A stretch of DNA of 35,224 bases, taken from assembly GCA_030523305.1 (NCBI GenBank), contig JAUNIY010000012.1, forward strand, positions 1-35,224, written 5' to 3'. Both the position numbers and the translations under genes were made by a program. This DNA is from Eubacteriales bacterium (lineage in GTDB: Bacteria > Bacillota > Clostridia > Oscillospirales > Butyricicoccaceae). Numbering within the stretch: position 1 is the stretch's first letter; each line of letters starts with the position of its first letter. A model generated the notes under the pieces. That model was not told where the DNA came from, made no database searches, and saw only the letters and a list, made by a program, of their open reading frames with translations. Shown here piece after piece: positions 24,776 through 33,691 of the stretch.

Positions 24776-25228
24776 ATGGCAGTTTACAGTTCGATGAAGG
24801 AGTATCATACGCGTGCGCATATGGGGATGATCGATGTGACGGGGGACTTTCAGCAGGCAGTGACCGAGGCGTGCCGTACCTACGGCATCAAGAGCGGTAC
24901 GGTGACCGGCTTTACCACCGGCGGCGTCGCCGCGCTGACGACGCTGGAATTTGAACCGGGCATGGTCAACCATGACCTCAAGGCGGCATTGGATGTCTTT
25001 TCGCCATATACCGACGAGCGCGGCCGGGTCATCCATTATGAGCATCACAATACGTGGCACGACGACAACGGCTCGAGCCATATCAAGGCGTCGCTGCTCA
25101 GCCCGTTTATCACGGTTCCGTTTATCGACGGGCGCATTACAGTTGGTCCATGGCAAAACCTGACGCTGGTGGAATGCGATACGCGTGACCGCCACCGTGA
25201 GATTGTATTTCAGGTGATGGGCGAATAA
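24776..25228 (+). CDS. YjbQ/UPF0047 family protein
   Basis: 150 residues, the single-domain UPF0047 beta-barrel fold. Conserved features: GIKSGTVTGFTTGGVAALTTLEFEPG in the position of the usual HTTAAI motif, WHDDNGSSHIKASLL with the metal-binding His, VPFIDGRITVGPWQNLTLVECD, and the C-terminal HREIVFQVMG. Some members have weak thiamine-phosphate synthase activity, but the physiological role is unsettled. The first His of HTT is replaced (FTTGG), which may alter metal binding. GGAGG (about 24761-24765) precedes ATG 24776. Ended by a convergent terminator. Confidence 0.9.
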   Translation: MAVYSSMKEYHTRAHMGMIDVTGDFQQAVTEACRTYGIKSGTVTGFTTGGVAALTTLEFEPGMVNHDLKAALDVFSPYTDERGRVIHYEHHNTWHDDNGSSHIKASLLSPFITVPFIDGRITVGPWQNLTLVECDTRDRHREIVFQVMGE

Positions 25229-25280
25229 TGGCAAATACGCGTCGGGCATAGCGGGCAAAGGGCGTGCTTTGATGCAGAAA

Positions 25281-25325
25281 AAAAGACATTTCCCAAGCGG
25301 AAAAAGCTGGGGAAATGTCTTTTTT
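25281..25325. terminator. Bidirectional terminator between the YjbQ-family gene and the binding lipoprotein
   Basis: AAAAGACATTTCCC (25281-25294) and GGGAAATGTCTTTT (25310-25323): a perfect 14-bp stem with A- and T-runs on either side. Confidence 0.95.
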
Positions 25326-25329
25326 GTTG

Positions 25330-26364
25330 TTATTTTCCACCCTCGTGGTTGAGCTGGCGTTTGACTTGATCGGCTTGTGCCGCTGCATTGCCCGACGTAA
25401 TGCGCTTGACATCCGTGTGATAGGATTCTTCGACCGTTTCGCCGTTGTACAGCTTCACCGCGTATTCGATGCATTTTCTGCCCATCTCATAGGGATCCTG
25501 TGCAAAGGTTGCGTCCAGCTCACCGATGCGCACCAGTTCCAAGGCCTCCGGCAAACCGTCAAACGAGACGATATGGATATCCTTGCGTTCGGCATTGGCA
25601 ACGGCGCGCTGTGCGCCGACCGCCATGCTGTCCGATGTTGTGCACACAACGTTCAGTTCGGGGTGCTCTTCCAGCAGTTCGGTCATCGTTTGTTCCGCTT
25701 GCGCTTCCTCGCCGCCGCAGTCCTCCGCGCCCAGTACATAGACGTTGCCGTCCTCCAGTGCGTCGGTGATGCCGTATTCCCGCAGCGTGTGGGCTTTGTC
25801 CTCCTGCGCACCGCGCAGGATCACGGCGTAAGCATTGTCGCTTTCCGACACCAGTTCAGCGGCATATTTGCCCTGCTGGTATCCGCCGTTGTATTGGTCG
25901 CTGCCGATATAGCACGCGCAGTCTTCAAAATCCATCGGCGTATCCACCGACATGACGATTTTTCCACGGTCTACCGCCTGTTCCAGTGCGTTTGACAAGC
26001 TTTTTTCGTTGGTCGGTGCGACGACAATGACATCGACTGCCATATTCGCCATCGTGGATACCATATCCGCCTGCCCCTGTACGTCGGATTCTGCATCCGG
26101 TGAAAACACCATGACCTGCACGCCGAGAGCATCCGCTTCGTCTTCCGCTCCGGCTTTGATCAAGGCAAAATACGGGTTGTCAGTGGATTTGAGCACGATG
26201 CCGACATATGGCATATCCACTGGGGTTTCCTGTCCCGTTGATGCATTCGGATCGGACACCGGAGTGCCGGAGCCAGGGGAAGTCTTTGCGTCCGGGTCGC
26301 CGCATGCGCAGCAAAGCATGGCAATGCAGATTGCCAGGCTTACCATACGAAACAATTTTTTCAC
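25330..26364 (-). CDS. Orphan sugar-type ABC substrate-binding lipoprotein
   Basis: 344 residues. A lipoprotein signal (KKLFRMVSLAICIAMLCCAC, with Cys21 the likely lipidated residue) is followed by a Ser/Pro/Gly linker and a periplasmic-binding-protein type I fold of the RbsB/GanP kind: YVGIVLKSTDNPYFALIKAG, DVIVVAPTNEKSLSNALEQA, VMSVDTPMD, CYIGSDQYNGGYQQGKYAAEL, and a C-terminal DATFAQDPYEMGRKCIEYAV. No permease or ATPase gene is next to it, so its transporter or receptor partner is elsewhere. Start is GTG at 26364 with GGAAGGGGG upstream. Monocistronic. Ligand not predictable, sugar or autoinducer-type likely. Confidence 0.9.
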   Translation of the reverse strand: MKKLFRMVSLAICIAMLCCACGDPDAKTSPGSGTPVSDPNASTGQETPVDMPYVGIVLKSTDNPYFALIKAGAEDEADALGVQVMVFSPDAESDVQGQADMVSTMANMAVDVIVVAPTNEKSLSNALEQAVDRGKIVMSVDTPMDFEDCACYIGSDQYNGGYQQGKYAAELVSESDNAYAVILRGAQEDKAHTLREYGITDALEDGNVYVLGAEDCGGEEAQAEQTMTELLEEHPELNVVCTTSDSMAVGAQRAVANAERKDIHIVSFDGLPEALELVRIGELDATFAQDPYEMGRKCIEYAVKLYNGETVEESYHTDVKRITSGNAAAQADQVKRQLNHEGGK

Positions 26365-26400
26365 GCAACGATCCCCCTTCCGATTTTACGATGTTAGCTT

Positions 26401-26430
26401 ATTATAGCACCTCCGCCGGAATACCGACAA
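26401..26430 (-). promoter_or_regulatory. Promoter of the binding lipoprotein
   Basis: Minus strand TTGTCG (26425-26430), 18-base spacer, TATAAT (26401-26406) preceded by TGC (extended -10). Confidence 0.75.
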
Positions 26431-26630
26431 CTGGATTTCTATACAAAAAAGGTCGAAAATTCCCGATGGAATCCGCTCAGGAACGCCAACCGTGACCTCG
26501 GTTGCACAAAGTCAAGACCGGTATGGATAGCATACCCCAAAGCAGGCTGCTTCACACCCGTTTTCCGTCGGCAATAACCGGAAAAACAATACATGGCCGG
26601 ACAACTGCCGTTGCCCAGCCATGCGGGTGG

Positions 26631-26726
26631 TTAGGTTCGTTTTTGTCCCAGCGCGCTTAGCAGCAGCGCCATGCCGATCATGCCGCAGGTATAGCAAATG
26701 CGGAACAGCTTCCATATGCGTCGCAT
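26631..26726 (-). CDS. 31-residue cationic membrane peptide after the UPF0210 gene
   Basis: ATG at 26726 down to TAA at 26631. The peptide is basic at its start (MRRIWKLFRICY), hydrophobic in the middle (GMIGMALLLSAL) and ends GQKRT. The ATG lies 10 bases after the UPF0210 stop (TGA, 26737-26739) and 7 bases after GAGGG, which itself overlaps that stop. Spacing and SD are those of a genuine third gene of the operon, and a single short membrane helix is likely. No family recognised. Too short for usual gene calls, so it may be missed in annotations. Not proven. Confidence 0.55.
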   Translation of the reverse strand: MRRIWKLFRICYTCGMIGMALLLSALGQKRT

Positions 26727-26736
26727 GCCGCTGCCC

Positions 26737-28098
26737 TCAGTTCTTGAGCGAATGCATGGGCGCCGGGATGCGTCCGCCGCGCTTGATAAATTTCGCCGCA
26801 GAGAACGGGTGCACCTCCATCACGGGTGCGGAACCGAGCAGGCCGCCGAACTCCAGCTCGTCGCCGACCTGCTTGCCGATGGCCGGGATGATGCGTACCG
26901 CCGTGGTTTTGTTGTTGACCACGCCGATCGCCGCCTCGTCCGCGATGATCGCGGAAATGGTCTCCGCCGGTGTGTCACCCGGGATGGCGATCATATCCAG
27001 GCCAACCGAGCATACGGCGGTCATCGCTTCCAGCTTGTCCAGATGCAGGCCGCCTGCGTTGACCGCATGGATCATGCCCTCGTCTTCCGACACCGGAATA
27101 AATGCGCCGGACAGGCCGCCGACAGCAGCCGACGCCATCACGCCGCCTTTTTTCACCGCATCGTTGAGCATCGCCAGGATGGCTGTCGTGCCATGTGTGC
27201 CGCAGCATTCCAGGCCGACCTCTTCCAGAATGCGGGCGACGGAGTCGCCGACAGCCGGTGTCGGCGCCAGCGAAAGATCAACAATGCCAAACGGGACATC
27301 CAGACGTTCCGACGCAATCGCGCCGACCAGCTGACCCATACGCGTAATTTTAAACGCGGTTTTCTTGATGATATCTGCAATTTCATTCATCGAACAGGTT
27401 TCACCGGCGCGCTGGATCGCGGAATGTACGACGCCCGGACCGGATACGCCGACGTTGATGACGCAGTCCGCTTCGCCGACGCCATGGAATGCGCCCGCCA
27501 TAAACGGGTTATCCTCCACGGCGTTGGCAAACACAACCAGCTTGCCCGCGCCGATGCACTGGCGGTCTGCTGTCAGCTCTGCCGTCTGTTTGATGGCTTC
27601 GCCCATCATACGAACAGCGTCCAGATTGGTGCCCGCCTTGGTGGACGCGACGTTGACCGAGGAACATACCAATTCGGTCTCTGCCAGCGCTTCCGGGATC
27701 GAACGGATCAAAATCTCGTCGCCCTTGGCAAAGCCCTTTTGCACGAGTGCGGAAAAACCGCCGACAAAATTGACGCCGCAGGTTGCCGCAGCGCGGTCCA
27801 ACGCTTTGGCGAGCGGTACATAGGATGTCGCATCGCTTGCCGCGCCGATGATAGAAATCGGTGTCACAGAGATCCGCTTGTTGATGATCGGGATACCCAG
27901 CTCTGTTTCAATGTCTTCGCCGGTCTTGACGAGGTTTTCCGCCTTCCGGGTAATTTTGTCATAGATCTGCTGCGCAGTGACGTCGATATCGCTGGAAATG
28001 CAGTCGAGCAGCGAAATACCCATGGTGATGGTACGGATATCCAGATGCTCATCCTCGATCATCTTGATGGTTTCTAAAATATCAAAGCTGTTTAACAT
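26737..28098 (-). CDS. PFL family protein (UPF0210)
   Basis: 453 residues, UPF0210/DUF711. The whole length matches the family: [25 protein letters not shown] at the N-terminus, [65 protein letters not shown] and [36 protein letters not shown]. It is structurally related to glycyl-radical enzymes (pyruvate formate-lyase-like barrel) but lacks the radical glycine and activase context, and its reaction is unknown. AAGGAG overlaps the stop of the upstream UPF0237 gene, 12 bases away, so the pair is co-translated. This gene pair is widely conserved in Firmicutes. Confidence 0.93.
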   Translation of the reverse strand: MLNSFDILETIKMIEDEHLDIRTITMGISLLDCISSDIDVTAQQIYDKITRKAENLVKTGEDIETELGIPIINKRISVTPISIIGAASDATSYVPLAKALDRAAATCGVNFVGGFSALVQKGFAKGDEILIRSIPEALAETELVCSSVNVASTKAGTNLDAVRMMGEAIKQTAELTADRQCIGAGKLVVFANAVEDNPFMAGAFHGVGEADCVINVGVSGPGVVHSAIQRAGETCSMNEIADIIKKTAFKITRMGQLVGAIASERLDVPFGIVDLSLAPTPAVGDSVARILEEVGLECCGTHGTTAILAMLNDAVKKGGVMASAAVGGLSGAFIPVSEDEGMIHAVNAGGLHLDKLEAMTAVCSVGLDMIAIPGDTPAETISAIIADEAAIGVVNNKTTAVRIIPAIGKQVGDELEFGGLLGSAPVMEVHPFSAAKFIKRGGRIPAPMHSLKN

Positions 28099-28110
28099 GA
28101 CGGAATCTCC

Positions 28111-28383
28111 TTAAATACGATGCATTGCGTTAAAAATGTCCTCATGCATCAGATGCACCTTCATGCCGAGCTCTACGCCGTCCGCTTCCAGCTGCGCCGT
28201 GAGTGCCGGGAAGCTGATATCACAGCCCTCCAGCTCTACCAGCATAATCATGGCGAATAGATCGCCGCCCATGATGTTTTGACGGACATCCAAAATATTG
28301 ACGTTGTGATCGCTCAAGGTACCGGCGATCCGGGCAATGACACCCGTGCGGTCCTTGCCCGCTACCGTTAACATGGCACGCAT
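28111..28383 (-). CDS. ACT-domain protein (UPF0237)
   Basis: 90 residues, a single ACT domain of the UPF0237/GcvR-like kind: AMLTVAGKDRTGVIARIAGTLSDHNVNILDVRQ, then FAMIMLVELEGCDISFPALTAQL and a C-terminal helix KVHLMHEDIFNAMHRI. ACT domains bind amino acids or other small ligands and regulate partner enzymes. Its constant partner is the UPF0210 gene just downstream, so it probably senses a ligand for that protein. GGAGG lies 10-11 bases before the ATG at 28383. It is preceded by a structured 240-base gap rather than an obvious promoter. Confidence 0.92.
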   Translation of the reverse strand: MRAMLTVAGKDRTGVIARIAGTLSDHNVNILDVRQNIMGGDLFAMIMLVELEGCDISFPALTAQLEADGVELGMKVHLMHEDIFNAMHRI

Positions 28384-28432
28384 AATATCGTTTCCTCCTA
28401 ATCGGTTGATTTGTATGGTATAAAAAGGTTGT

Positions 28433-28566
28433 AACCCGACAGGGAGAAAAATAGCTTATCTGCTATTTCAGTTCACACAACTCTCGGGTATGGATTTGAA
28501 TGGTGGCTGACAAAATCCCATGCTCGCTATTCCTGTGGACGATCAATCAGTCCACAAACGGGAATT
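28433..28566 (-). other. Structured non-coding stretch upstream of the UPF0237 gene
   Basis: The gap 28384-28623 has no gene. On the minus strand it holds ATTCC/GGAAT with TGTGGAC/GTCCACA nested (28529-28565), then ACCCGA/TCGGGT enclosing an AAATAGC/GCTATTT hairpin (28449-28468) followed by TTCTCCC. These could be leader structures controlling UPF0237-UPF0210 or the 3' end of the DUF3784 transcript. No known riboswitch or T-box motif is visible. Confidence 0.35.
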
Positions 28567-28623
28567 GTACATTTGTTCATCATACATTTCCGTTTTCATA
28601 AGCATTTTATTCTACCAAATCAA

Positions 28624-28923
28624 TTATTTTTTTCTACATACTGTATTTGCTAAAATTACTGTTACGATAACCACAATAATTCCCAATATGGTAAAAATAT
28701 TTTCTAAATTTTCATTGTCGCTCATAATGTGTGATATTATGAGAAGTATATCGACAATTCCTACACAGCAACTCATTATTCTGCATAATTTTTTGTGATT
28801 ATATTTTTGCTTTTCCTTATCACTCATTGTATTATATCCTGCAAATAACCAACTACCTTTTTCATTCCAAAAGAGAATCGCAAGAATTGCAAGTATAACG
28901 TATAATATATAATCACCTTTCAT
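28624..28923 (-). CDS. DUF3784 membrane protein
   Basis: 99 residues with three hydrophobic segments (YILYVILAILAILFW, CCVGIVDILLIISHI and IFTILGIIVVIVTVILA). The signature FWNEKGSWLFAGYNTMSDKEKQKYN, followed by KKLCRIM, identifies the DUF3784 family of small membrane proteins with no known function. ATG at 28923 follows GGAGGTGATGAG. The open frame extends to 28995 without signals. Base composition is strikingly AT-rich compared with all neighbours, suggesting recent acquisition. Confidence 0.85.
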   Translation of the reverse strand: MKGDYILYVILAILAILFWNEKGSWLFAGYNTMSDKEKQKYNHKKLCRIMSCCVGIVDILLIISHIMSDNENLENIFTILGIIVVIVTVILANTVCRKK

Positions 28924-29226
28924 CTCATCACCTCCACAAATTCTGATTTGTCGGTGTGTTTGGATGTCATGATACAGTATTGCTATAGGAAGCACAAGGA
29001 CAGGCGCTGAAAAATGTCCATTCTGTCATAGCATATGGTTGCGTTTTCTTCCGATCCGGTTTCATACATGGTTCATGGTTGAAATCATATGAGAAAGAAG
29101 CGCAAACATTTCCCCCCCCTCGTCCGTCTGGCCTGCGGCCAGCCAGCTTCTCCCACGGGTCGCGTGCTGCTGGATGCAGCCGAGCGCAGCGAGAGCGAGG
29201 CCCCGGCCTAACAGAAATTGACTGCT
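28924..29226. other. Non-coding gap with GC-rich low-complexity stretch
   Basis: 303 bases between the DUF3784 gene and hemW. It holds a run of eight C (29109-29116), GGCCTGCGGCC-type palindromes and a repetitive GAGCGCAGCGAGAGCGAG stretch near 29180. An 87-codon minus-strand frame across it has no start signals or recognisable domain. It looks like degraded or rearranged sequence. Confidence 0.4.
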
Positions 29227-30345
29227 TCATGCTTCCATCGCCTCCAGCGCGGTGACAATGATCGCATTGGACAGCAAAAATCCCGCGTCGGTCAAATGCC
29301 AGCGGCTGTCCGTATGCTGGACATACGGTCCTGGCAGGGCGGATAACGCGCGTTCCATCGGGCTTGGATCTCGTAAAAACGTCTGTGCAAAATATTGCGA
29401 ATCAAACCCCTCCGCCGTGCGCAGCGACAGCATGACGTATTCTGCGGCGCGGTCGGTCGCTCCGTCGTCCTCGCGCATGGGCTTTGCCGTGCCTGTCAGC
29501 CATGCGGAAAAATCCCGCGGAATGGCATACCGCACGCCTGCAAAATCCCCGTGCGCGCCTGGGCCGAACCCCAGGTACGGCGACTGCCGCCAATACCGGC
29601 TGTTGTGTCGGCTGTGAAAGCCCGGCTTGGCAAAGTTGGAGATTTCATAGTGCAGGAACCCGGCCTTGTGCATTGTTTCGCACAGCATGAGGTACATATC
29701 TGCCTGTGTATCCTCATCCGGCAATACGGGTTTTTGCCGGCCCAGCGGCGTATGCGGCTCCAGCGTCAGCCCATAACAGGACAAATGCTCGGGCTGCAGC
29801 GCAAGCAGCGCGTCAATGGACTGCGCCAGCCTGTCCATATCCTGTCCCGGCAGGGCATACATCAAATCCACGCTGATGTTCCCGAAGCCAGCTGCCCGGG
29901 CTGCGGCAAACGCCGCCTGCGCCTGCGCAAATGTATGGATGCGCCCGAGGGCGTGCAGCTCATCGTCGTGCGCAGACTGGATGCCCATCGACAGCCGGTT
30001 GACGCCTGCGGCATATGCATCTGTGAGAAACGCCTGCGTCATGGAATCCGGATTGGCCTCTACCGTAATTTCCGCCTCCGGCGCGACGCAGTATTGCGCA
30101 TTGATCTCCTGCACGATGGCCGCAATGCGTTCACCGCCCAGCAAGCTGGGCGTCCCGCCGCCAAAATAGACCGTATCCACGACAAATGGCCGGCACTGCC
30201 CCGCTTGCCGCCGCAAATCTGTCAGCAGACGGCGCGTATAGGCATCCCGCTGCTCCAGCTGCCCCGCCAGCGAATAAAAATCACAGTAGGCGCATTTTGC
30301 CGTGCAGAACGGCACGTGGATATAGATACCGAGGTTATTCGTCAT
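29227..30345 (-). CDS. hemW: HemW-like radical SAM heme chaperone (former coproporphyrinogen oxidase annotation)
   Basis: 372 residues from the ATG at 30345, which overlaps the lepA end by 11 bases. It opens [18 protein letters not shown] with the radical-SAM cysteines 14, 18 and 21 (CxxxCxxC), then [43 protein letters not shown] and YALPGQDM, and the HemW-type C-terminal domain with [14 protein letters not shown]. The family was long called oxygen-independent coproporphyrinogen oxidase. HemW members are now regarded as heme-binding chaperones, and the arrangement lepA-hemW is typical for Firmicutes. No good SD is seen, consistent with translational coupling to lepA. Confidence 0.93.
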   Translation of the reverse strand: MTNNLGIYIHVPFCTAKCAYCDFYSLAGQLEQRDAYTRRLLTDLRRQAGQCRPFVVDTVYFGGGTPSLLGGERIAAIVQEINAQYCVAPEAEITVEANPDSMTQAFLTDAYAAGVNRLSMGIQSAHDDELHALGRIHTFAQAQAAFAAARAAGFGNISVDLMYALPGQDMDRLAQSIDALLALQPEHLSCYGLTLEPHTPLGRQKPVLPDEDTQADMYLMLCETMHKAGFLHYEISNFAKPGFHSRHNSRYWRQSPYLGFGPGAHGDFAGVRYAIPRDFSAWLTGTAKPMREDDGATDRAAEYVMLSLRTAEGFDSQYFAQTFLRDPSPMERALSALPGPYVQHTDSRWHLTDAGFLLSNAIIVTALEAMEA

Positions 30346-32146
30346 CCAGCTTGAGCACTGCCATGAATGCTTCCTGCGGCACCTGCACGGAGCCGAGGGC
30401 ACGCATTCGTTTTTTGCCCTCTTTCTGCTTTTCCAGCAGCTTCTTTTTTCGCGTGATGTCGCCGCCATAGCATTTGGCAAGTACGTCCTTGCGCATGGCC
30501 TTGATGGTTTCCCGCGCAATGATTTTATTGCCGATGGCTGCCTGCACCGGGACTTCAAACAGCTGGCGCGGGATGTTTTCCTTCAGCTTTTCCACAATTT
30601 TACGTGCGCGGCCATATGCTTTTTCCTCATGCACGATAAACGACAGCGCATCCACCGGGTTGCCGTTGAGCAGGACGTCCAGCTTGACCAGCTGGGAACG
30701 CCGATAGCCGATCAGTTCATAATCCAGCGAAGCATAGCCGCGGGTACGCGATTTGAGCGCATCGAAGAAATCATAGATAATTTCGCCCAACGGCAGCTCA
30801 TAATGCAGCTCCACCCGGTCGGAATCGATGTATTCCATATCCATATAGATGCCGCGGCGCTGTTGGCACAAATCCATAATATTGCCGACATATCCGCTTG
30901 GCGTCATAATGCTTGCCTTGACATATGGCTCTTCCGCATAATCCAGCGTTGTGGGGTCGGGATAATTGAGCGGGTTGTCAATGTATTCCTCTTCGCCGTC
31001 CGTGCGCTTGATTTTATAGATAACGCTCGGTGCGGTGGTAATCAGGTCGAGATCATATTCGCGCTCGAGCCGTTCCTGGATGATTTCCATATGCAGCAAT
31101 CCAAGAAAACCGCAGCGGAAACCAAAGCCGAGTGCAACCGAGCTTTCCGGCTCATAGGTGAGCGAAGCGTCGTTGAGCTGCAATTTCTCCAATGCGTCGC
31201 GCAGATCGGGATACCGCGCGCTGTCCGCCGGATAAATGCCGGAAAAAACCATCGGCTGTACCTTGCGGTAGCCCGGGAGCGCGTGTTCCGCTGGATTGTC
31301 CGTACCGGTGACGGTATCGCCCACACGGGTATCGGATACATTTTTGATGGACGCGGTGAAATAGCCGACTTCGCCTGCAATCAGGCCGTCGCTTGACGGT
31401 TCCAACGTCAGCGGACGCATATAGCCGGTTTCCACAACCTGGAACTGCGCGCCGGTCGCCATCATGTTGACCTTCATCCCCGGCCGGATCGCCCCTTGCA
31501 TCACGCGGATATAGACGATGACGCCGCGATAGGAATCGTACTGGCTGTCAAAAATCAATGCCTGTAATGGCGCCTGTACATCCCCTTCCGGCGCCGGGAT
31601 ATCGGTCACGATGCGTTCGAGCACCTCGTCAATGTTGATGCCCATTTTGGCGGATACCTCCGGCGCGTCCTCTGCCGGGATGCCGATGATATCCTCAATT
31701 TCATGCTTGGCACGCGCTGGGTCGGCCGAAGGCAGATCGATTTTATTGACGACCGGCAAGACCTCCAGATTGTTCTCAATGGCAAGATAGGTATTGGCTA
31801 GCGTCTGCGCTTCAATGCCCTGTGTGGCATCGACAACAAGCACAGCGCCTTCGCAGGCAGCCAGTGAGCGGGATACCTCGTAATTGAAATCCACATGGCC
31901 CGGCGTGTCGATCAGGTTCATCTGATAGGTGTTGCCATCTTGCGCCTCATAATCCATGCGGACAGCGCGCGCTTTGATGGTAATGCCGCGTTCGCGTTCC
32001 AGATCCATATTGTCCAGCAGCTGGCTTTCCATCTCCCGCTGCGTGACAGCCCGGCAGCGTTCCAGGAGCCGGTCTGCGAGCGTCGATTTGCCGTGGTCAA
32101 TATGTGCAACTATGGAAAAATTTCGTATAAGGGATTGATCTTTCAT
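30335..32146 (-). CDS. lepA: Elongation factor 4 (back-translocating GTPase LepA)
   Basis: 603 residues (E. coli 599). G-domain motifs: AHIDHGKST (G1), RGITIKA (G2), IDTPGHVDF (G3) and [10 protein letters not shown] (G4). The elongation factor domains II, III and V follow, with the LepA-specific C-terminal domain ([45 protein letters not shown] split over the last 100 residues, and [22 protein letters not shown]). It acts on stalled or mis-translocated ribosomes. AAAGGAG precedes the ATG at 32146, while the frame up to 32260 is only leader. Own promoter at 32232-32260; hemW follows in the operon. Confidence 0.96.
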   Translation of the reverse strand: MKDQSLIRNFSIVAHIDHGKSTLADRLLERCRAVTQREMESQLLDNMDLERERGITIKARAVRMDYEAQDGNTYQMNLIDTPGHVDFNYEVSRSLAACEGAVLVVDATQGIEAQTLANTYLAIENNLEVLPVVNKIDLPSADPARAKHEIEDIIGIPAEDAPEVSAKMGINIDEVLERIVTDIPAPEGDVQAPLQALIFDSQYDSYRGVIVYIRVMQGAIRPGMKVNMMATGAQFQVVETGYMRPLTLEPSSDGLIAGEVGYFTASIKNVSDTRVGDTVTGTDNPAEHALPGYRKVQPMVFSGIYPADSARYPDLRDALEKLQLNDASLTYEPESSVALGFGFRCGFLGLLHMEIIQERLEREYDLDLITTAPSVIYKIKRTDGEEEYIDNPLNYPDPTTLDYAEEPYVKASIMTPSGYVGNIMDLCQQRRGIYMDMEYIDSDRVELHYELPLGEIIYDFFDALKSRTRGYASLDYELIGYRRSQLVKLDVLLNGNPVDALSFIVHEEKAYGRARKIVEKLKENIPRQLFEVPVQAAIGNKIIARETIKAMRKDVLAKCYGGDITRKKKLLEKQKEGKKRMRALGSVQVPQEAFMAVLKLDDE

Positions 32147-32231
32147 GCGTTCTCCTTTCCACCGCAACGAGAATCCGCGGCGGACATTTTGGGTACATCG
32201 GGACAAACAACGGTGTCCAATCGTAGTTATC

Positions 32232-32260
32232 AGTATAGCATAGCCAGGGCATCGCCGCAA
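32232..32260 (-). promoter_or_regulatory. Promoter of lepA-hemW
   Basis: Minus strand TTGCGG (32255-32260), 17-base spacer, TATACT (32232-32237) with TGC directly upstream (extended -10). Confidence 0.75.
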
Positions 32261-32269
32261 GGTGATTCA

Positions 32270-32318
32270 AACAAAAGCGCAGGAGCACATGCGGCCTCTG
32301 CGAGCGCGTACTCCTGCG
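32270..32318 (-). terminator. Terminator of the lipid kinase gene
   Basis: Minus strand CGCAGGAG (32311-32318) pairs with CTCCTGCG (32278-32285) across a GC-rich loop, followed by CTTTTGTTTG. Confidence 0.7.
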
Positions 32319-32409
32319 TAGGATAGCAAAGAAAACCAACCGTTTTTTCATCATATTAGGCCAATACCCAGAGGAAGCCGACGCTTGTCCCATATACGCG
32401 TATACTTTA

Positions 32410-33390
32410 TCATTCCGTTTTTTCCGGCTCTTCTGGAGAAGGCTGGTTCTGTTCCGGAAGCGCCTTTGCCGGACGCTCCTGCGGGGCCAGGTTGAAGGTG
32501 ACGGCGCTCGGTATAATTTCCGCGTGGGAATAGCAGAAGCTGCCGCCCGATTCGCCGTCCAATGTCCATGGGAGCGGATCTTCTGAAATAAACGTGACAT
32601 CTTTTGCCCGGCGGAAAAAAATGCGTTTGCTGTTTTCTAGGTTCTGCGTCATCAGGCTGCCGATGATTTCGTTGAGCACCAGAAGGTTTTCCGGCATACG
32701 GATGAGGATCACTTCAAATAAACCGTCATCCAGCTGTACGCCGGTGCGTCCGATATTCAAAATACCGCCGATCGATGTGGAATTGGAGCATTGTCCATAA
32801 ATAAAATTGCCTTCGGTTTCCTCGCCGTCACAGACAATTTTTAAATGATAGCTCTTAAAGGAGGTCAGGGATTTTGCGCCCTCCAGGATATATGCGGCGT
32901 GCCCCAGCGTATTTTTTAGCGGCTGCGGCGTTTCATAGGAAACTTCGGTAAACAATCCAAAGGCTGCAACATAGGTAAAATACCTGCCGTTGAACCGCCC
33001 GATATCACAGCAAAACGGTTTCCCTTCACAAAATTCTGCCGCCGCCTTTTCCATCTCACTGCTGATGCCGAGTGTATTGGCAAAATCATTCGTCGAGCCG
33101 CCGGGGATATAGCCTAGCCGCGGCCGCTTGCGTGGCTCACATAGCATCAGCCCTGTGACGACTTCATTGAGCGTACCGTCGCCGCCGACACAGACGAGGG
33201 CATCAAAAGCAGTTGCATATTCTGCGACAAAATTGCAGGCATCCCCTTTTGCCTGCGTCGGAAATACCGTGACATGATAATCATGTGTGAAGAAATAGTT
33301 TATCAGCATGAATAGGTTATCCCGCGCGCGGTTTTTGCCAGCAGTCGGGTTAATTACCAGCATGAGTTGTTGCTTTTGTTCGGTCAGCAT
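32410..33390 (-). CDS. Diacylglycerol-kinase-family lipid kinase (YegS/DgkB-like)
   Basis: 326 residues. The kinase catalytic domain (PF00781) is complete: VINPTAGKNRARDNL at the start, VCVGGDGTLNEVVTGLM with the GGDG ATP-binding motif, and GYIPGGSTNDFANTLG. The C-terminal lipid-binding domain has NIGRTGVQLDDGLFEVILIR. These enzymes phosphorylate diacylglycerol or related lipids at the membrane surface. The last 25 residues are Pro/Glu-rich (PEQNQPSPEEPEKTE), an extra tail. The ATG at 33390 follows GAGGGAGG by about 8 bases, and the longer frame to 33522 lacks signals. Confidence 0.92.
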   Translation of the reverse strand: MLTEQKQQLMLVINPTAGKNRARDNLFMLINYFFTHDYHVTVFPTQAKGDACNFVAEYATAFDALVCVGGDGTLNEVVTGLMLCEPRKRPRLGYIPGGSTNDFANTLGISSEMEKAAAEFCEGKPFCCDIGRFNGRYFTYVAAFGLFTEVSYETPQPLKNTLGHAAYILEGAKSLTSFKSYHLKIVCDGEETEGNFIYGQCSNSTSIGGILNIGRTGVQLDDGLFEVILIRMPENLLVLNEIIGSLMTQNLENSKRIFFRRAKDVTFISEDPLPWTLDGESGGSFCYSHAEIIPSAVTFNLAPQERPAKALPEQNQPSPEEPEKTE

Positions 33391-33433
33391 GGCAATTCCT
33401 CCCTCAAAATCAAAGCATGTTTTTCTATCCCCT

Positions 33434-33462
33434 ATCATAAAGCTTTTTCCTCTGCAATGCAA
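33434..33462 (-). promoter_or_regulatory. Promoter of the lipid kinase gene
   Basis: Minus strand TTGCAT (33457-33462), 17-base spacer, TATGAT (33434-33439). Confidence 0.7.
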
Positions 33463-33516
33463 GACGCTGTGGTCATTATCTTGCCCGGAAAATCCAATTT
33501 TCCTCCTGCCTTTTGC

Positions 33517-33545
33517 TTGCAATTTCTACACCTATCAGGTATACT
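33517..33545 (+). promoter_or_regulatory. Promoter of the tRNA-Arg locus
   Basis: TTGCAA (33517-33522), 17-base spacer, TATACT (33540-33545). It lies directly before the truncated tRNA copy, so the intact tRNA is now about 150 bases downstream of it. Confidence 0.75.
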
Positions 33546-33576
33546 GTATAAGGAAAATGCCTATATGGATGATTTG

Positions 33577-33618
33577 ATGTCTCAGTAGCTCAGCTGGATA
33601 GAGCACGCGCCTCCTAAG
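33577..33618 (+). repeat. Truncated tRNA-Arg: 5'-half copy (42-bp direct repeat with 33690-33731)
   Basis: Bases 33579-33618 are identical to the acceptor 5' strand, D arm and anticodon loop of the complete tRNA-Arg 113 bases downstream (33692-33731), plus two shared bases before it. The match stops just after the anticodon loop (CTCCTAAG), and no 3' half follows, so this copy cannot form a tRNA. It looks like a recombination or attachment-site remnant. Confidence 0.92.
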
Positions 33619-33621
33619 GTA

Positions 33622-33673
33622 GGAATAGAGCATTTGCCTGGGGCAGCGAGGCAAACAACACAAGTCCTATTCC
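33622..33673. other. Nested hairpins in the insert between the two tRNA-Arg copies
   Basis: GGAATAG (33622-33628) pairs with CTATTCC (33667-33673), and TTTGCCT (33633-33639) pairs with AGGCAAA (33649-33655) inside it. It is part of the 71-base segment (33619-33689) that replaces the expected tRNA 3' half. The origin is unknown. Confidence 0.7.
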
Positions 33674-33691
33674 AGTTCACATTTAAAATAT

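Noticed and set aside
28433..28566. T-box riboswitch
   Set aside because: No AGGGTGG T-box sequence or Stem I specifier loop could be found, although stems are present.
28967..29230. 87-codon minus-strand frame
   Set aside because: No SD, Arg/Pro-rich translation typical of a GC-rich shadow, and no domain.
33577..33618. A second functional tRNA-Arg or a tRNA with an intron
   Set aside because: No 3' half with a matching acceptor follows the first copy, and the second copy is complete by itself.
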